Assembly: GCA_963664085.2 (NCBI GenBank)
Contig: CAXXLO010000002.1
Location: 5,146,001 to 5,210,000 of the forward strand
Direction: 5' to 3'
DNA: 64,000 bases
Source: Bin5 sp022821545
GTDB taxonomy: Bacteria > Chloroflexota > Anaerolineae > Caldilineales > Caldilineaceae
Shown here: piece after piece, positions 61,637 to 64,000 of the stretch
Layout of the letters: the number at the start of each line of letters is the position of its first letter
Numbering within the stretch: position 1 is the stretch's first letter
Notes under the pieces: model-generated
Database searches by the model: none
The model's input: the letters and a program-made list of their open reading frames with translations, nothing else
What the model was told of the DNA's origin: nothing
Program-made: the position numbers and the translations under genes

Positions 61637-62671
61637 ATGGCCAGACGCAACTTCTCAATGCAGGCATACTGGGAAGATCAAGTCGATAACTTCACACCCA
61701 AGTTGCACTTTGACGGCGGGGCAGAGGACTGGAAAGGCTGGCGTCAGACCGCGCACGCCAAGTACATGGAGCTGCTGGGCAGTTTCCCCGACCCGGTACC
61801 GTTGGAGGCCGAAGTCGAGAGCAGCGTCGAGGATGAAGGCCTGATCCGCGAGCGGGTAGTTTTCAACTCCGAACCGTTCATGAGCGTGCCCTGCCAGGTA
61901 TTGCGCCCCAAAACAATGCCCGCCGACGGCGCAAACGCCGCCATCCTCTGCTCCCACGGACACGGGCCCTTCGGCAAAGATCCGGTGGCCGGAATCCGCT
62001 CCACCGACGAAATGCAAGCCAACATCGAGCTGCACAACTACGACTACGGCTTTCAGATGGCAAAGGCCGGCTATCTGACGATTTCACCCGACCTGCGCGG
62101 CTTTGGCGAACGCCGCGACGGCCGCAACCCGTTCCCCGGCCGCGACCCGTGCAACGTCAACTACATTCGCGGCACAATGCTCGACCGCTGGCCTCTGACG
62201 CTTAACATATGGGACATGAAGTGCTGCATCGACTACCTGGAGACACGCCCCGAGGTCGATCCCAAGCGCATCGGCATGATGGGCCTTTCCCAGGGCGGTA
62301 CCATGACCACATTTGCCGCAGCCGCAGAGCCGCGCATCGCCGCCGCCGACATTATGGGCTACGTCAACCCGTGGAAAGGTTTCGCGTTCGAACGCGTCAA
62401 CTTCTGCGGCTCACAGATAGTCCCCGGCGTCTTCGCCTGGTTCGACACTGACGACATCGCCGGCCTGATCGCTCCCCGCCCCCTCATGCTCGACATGGGA
62501 ATGTACGACGACTGCTTCTTCATCCACGACATGCTCAAAGGTTACGAGGGCGTGAAACGCATCTATGAGGCCGCCGGCGCGGCCGACCGCCTGTGGAAGT
62601 TGGTCCACCCCAGCGGGCACGGTTGGGGCGGCGTCGAGGGAACGGCAGAGTTCTTCGGAACCTACCTGTAG
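61637..62671 (+). CDS. Alpha/beta hydrolase (dienelactone hydrolase/acetyl xylan esterase-like)
   Basis: This 344-residue esterase-like protein has an N-terminal cap of about 60 residues, then CSHGHGPFG (oxyanion region), SPDLRGFGERRDGRN, MMGLSQGGTMTTFA (nucleophile Ser218 in GLSQGG), the acid near Asp291 (GMYDDCFF) and HPSGHGW (His328). It resembles the large bacterial esterases that act on sugar esters or lactones. AAGGAGAAGACG precedes the ATG. It is part of the PhyH-Gfo run. Confidence 0.87.
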   Translation: MARRNFSMQAYWEDQVDNFTPKLHFDGGAEDWKGWRQTAHAKYMELLGSFPDPVPLEAEVESSVEDEGLIRERVVFNSEPFMSVPCQVLRPKTMPADGANAAILCSHGHGPFGKDPVAGIRSTDEMQANIELHNYDYGFQMAKAGYLTISPDLRGFGERRDGRNPFPGRDPCNVNYIRGTMLDRWPLTLNIWDMKCCIDYLETRPEVDPKRIGMMGLSQGGTMTTFAAAAEPRIAAADIMGYVNPWKGFAFERVNFCGSQIVPGVFAWFDTDDIAGLIAPRPLMLDMGMYDDCFFIHDMLKGYEGVKRIYEAAGAADRLWKLVHPSGHGWGGVEGTAEFFGTYL

Positions 62672-62749
62672 TTCGACTACGGAAAAGAGAGTCTAGAGAA
62701 CCCAGGGAAGTAAACAACTCCCTTACACATAAGGCCCCAGGTTAGAGCA

Positions 62750-63853
62750 ATGGCAAATGAGATCAAGGTCGCCTTCTCAGGGGCGCGCCGCGCAGGTTCA
62801 TTCTTCAAAGCATTCCAGACCCACCCGGAGACCGAGATTGTTGCTCTGTGCGACCCCTACGCGCCGACCCTGGCGTCCTCAGGGGAGGCCACCGGCGTGA
62901 CCCAGCTCTACAACGTCTTTGAAACGATGCTGGACGAGGCGCGGCCGGACGCGGTGGTCGTGTCCTCTCCGATGCAATATCACGCGCCGCAGGCAATCGC
63001 CGCGCTGCAGCGCGGCATCCATGTCCTCAGCGAAGTGACGGCCGCCGTGTCGGTGGACGAATGCCGCTGGCTGGTTGAAGCCTGCAACCGCAGCGACGCC
63101 GTCTACATGATGGCCGAGAACTACATGTACATGAAACCAAATGTGCTGGTGCAGGCGCTTGTCGAGGCCGGCCTTTTCGGCGAGACCTACTACGCCGAGG
63201 GCGAATACCTGCACGAGCTCTCCGTTCTCCACCACATGCCGGACGGCAGCCCGACCTGGCGCTACTACTGGCAGGTCGGCGTCAACGGCTGCACCTATCC
63301 CACCCACAGCCTGGGCCCCTGCCTCATGTGGATCAAGGAACGGCCCGAGCGCATCAGCTGCATCGGTACCGGCATCTGGACCGACCCCGAACACGCAATG
63401 GAGGACACGGTACTTCTCCTCTGCAAAACCGCCAGCGAAAAACTGATGCGCGTACGCGTAGACATGCTCTCAAAGCGCCCCCACTCGATGACCAACTACA
63501 CGCTGCAAGGCACAAAAGGCGCCTACGAAAGCAGACGCCGGCCGGGGGAGGGCGACTGGATCTGGCTGGAAGATTTCTGCGACGACCCCGATGTCTGGGT
63601 CCCTCTGGAGAAGTTCGAGGCCGAGTTCATGCCGGAGATCTGGCGCGATCCGCCGGAAGAGGCCGTACGCGCCGGCCACGGCGGAGGCGACTACTTCGAG
63701 GTCATGGATTTCGTGGACGCGGTGCAGGGCCGCAAGCCGCCGCCAATCGACATTCACGCGGCAATGGACATGACCCTGCCTGGGCTGGTAAGCCAGGAAT
63801 CAATCCGCCAGGGCGGCGAATGGCTGGACGTGCCCAACTCCAGGGAGTGGTGA
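62750..63853 (+). CDS. Gfo/Idh/MocA-family oxidoreductase lacking the EKP lysine
   Basis: This 367-residue protein has a divergent Rossmann motif (KVAFSGARRAGSFFKAFQTH), then GIHVLSEVTAAVSVDECRWL near residue 99, where the usual EKP reads EVT and the Lys is absent. MMAENYMYMKPNVLVQALVE follows, and the C-terminal domain ends ESIRQGGEWLDVPN. The substrate domain is present, so it is not truncated. It may bind without the usual proton shuttle, or act on another type of substrate. It is the last plus-strand gene of the window. Confidence 0.85.
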   Translation: MANEIKVAFSGARRAGSFFKAFQTHPETEIVALCDPYAPTLASSGEATGVTQLYNVFETMLDEARPDAVVVSSPMQYHAPQAIAALQRGIHVLSEVTAAVSVDECRWLVEACNRSDAVYMMAENYMYMKPNVLVQALVEAGLFGETYYAEGEYLHELSVLHHMPDGSPTWRYYWQVGVNGCTYPTHSLGPCLMWIKERPERISCIGTGIWTDPEHAMEDTVLLLCKTASEKLMRVRVDMLSKRPHSMTNYTLQGTKGAYESRRRPGEGDWIWLEDFCDDPDVWVPLEKFEAEFMPEIWRDPPEEAVRAGHGGGDYFEVMDFVDAVQGRKPPPIDIHAAMDMTLPGLVSQESIRQGGEWLDVPNSREW

Positions 63854-63866
63854 ACGGCAGTGGACT

Positions 63867-63883
63867 GTCTATAGCGGATAGAC
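63867..63883. terminator. Weak hairpin between convergent genes
   Basis: GTCTAT (63867-63872) and ATAGAC (63878-63883) are a 6-bp inverted repeat with a 5-base loop. It lies 14 bases after the last plus-strand stop and before the thiolase end, but no T-run follows, so termination is doubtful. Confidence 0.3.
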
Positions 63884-63936
63884 TGTGTTAAACGGACAGC
63901 AGCTGGCGCACTGTCCGGCAACAGAACACAAGCAAC

Positions 63937-64000
63937 TCAATTTAGCCGTTCGACGACCCCGGCCGCGCCCATGCCGCCGCCGATGCACATGGTGACGAGG
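63937..64000 (-). CDS. Thiolase (acetyl-CoA acetyltransferase), C-terminal end only
   Basis: The complement of 63937-64000 reads LVTMCIGGGMGAAGVVERLN and then TGA. This is the C-terminal signature of thiolases: the catalytic Cys in CIGGGMG and the G(A)xxxERL ending are characteristic. Only 20 residues are in the window and the gene continues to the right. Acetoacetyl-CoA is the typical substrate. It is convergent with the Gfo gene ending at 63853. Confidence 0.85.
   Translation of the reverse strand, partial: LVTMCIGGGMGAAGVVERLN

Overview
The window reads as a GC-rich bacterial chromosome carrying almost only transport and catabolic genes. The best guess for the host is a Chloroflexota bacterium of the Caldilinea/Anaerolinea kind. 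This is inferred from the style of the genes: large families of solute-binding lipoproteins ending their signal in ACAP, many Gfo/Idh/MocA oxidoreductases, PhyH dioxygenases and LmbE-type deacetylases. No rRNA, tRNA or ribosomal protein gene is present to confirm it.

Layout. (1) Positions 1-8842, plus strand: an NHL beta-propeller protein and a peptide-type (family 5) ABC transporter. Its binding-protein gene is dead: it has a TAG at codon 3, and an IS630-type element sits inside a second TAG codon. The two permeases and two ATPases look intact. (2) 8955-13583, minus: a second family 5 transporter (binding protein, two permeases, no ATPase) with an NAD-dependent epimerase, behind a good promoter. 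(3) 14042-21792, minus: a seven-gene catabolic operon (SDR, zinc alcohol dehydrogenase, beta-keto acid cleavage enzyme, sarcosine-oxidase-like flavoprotein, LmbE-like protein, PhyH dioxygenase, Gfo/Idh/MocA). (4) 22120-42053, mixed: an uncharacterised lipoprotein made of three copies of a two-part unit, a MurE-type ligase coupled to a secreted beta-propeller with a Pro/Thr-rich stalk, an alkaline-phosphatase-superfamily protein, RecD2 helicase, a KefB-like antiporter, Nudix and HAD hydrolases, two tandem metallo-beta-lactamase paralogs and an MFS transporter. (5) 42183-45595, plus: a sugar ABC transporter with a near-consensus promoter. (6) 47010-63853, plus: a long run of co-directional genes with two more sugar ABC transporters, five Gfo/Idh/MocA oxidoreductases, a GNAT acetyltransferase, a MazF-type toxin-antitoxin pair, two PhyH dioxygenases and an alpha/beta hydrolase. 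The window ends in the 3' end of a thiolase on the minus strand.

How it works together. Five binding-protein-dependent importers feed at least two sets of oxidoreductases, so the region looks like a scavenging island for sugar-like and amine- or peptide-like compounds. None of the three sugar transporters has its own ATPase here, so they probably share one encoded elsewhere. Four of the five binding-protein/permease junctions carry a strong RNA hairpin. The sugar cassette at 42317-45595 is duplicated at 49656-52934, and the oxidoreductases form paralogous pairs, which suggests growth by module duplication.

The most interesting leads are: a PhyH protein at 60806-61588 whose iron-binding HxD motif reads H-R-G, as in non-heme iron halogenases; the BKACE/sarcosine-oxidase operon, which could degrade a carnitine-like compound; and the triple-repeat lipoprotein. 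All assignments come from reading the sequence; no database search was run.
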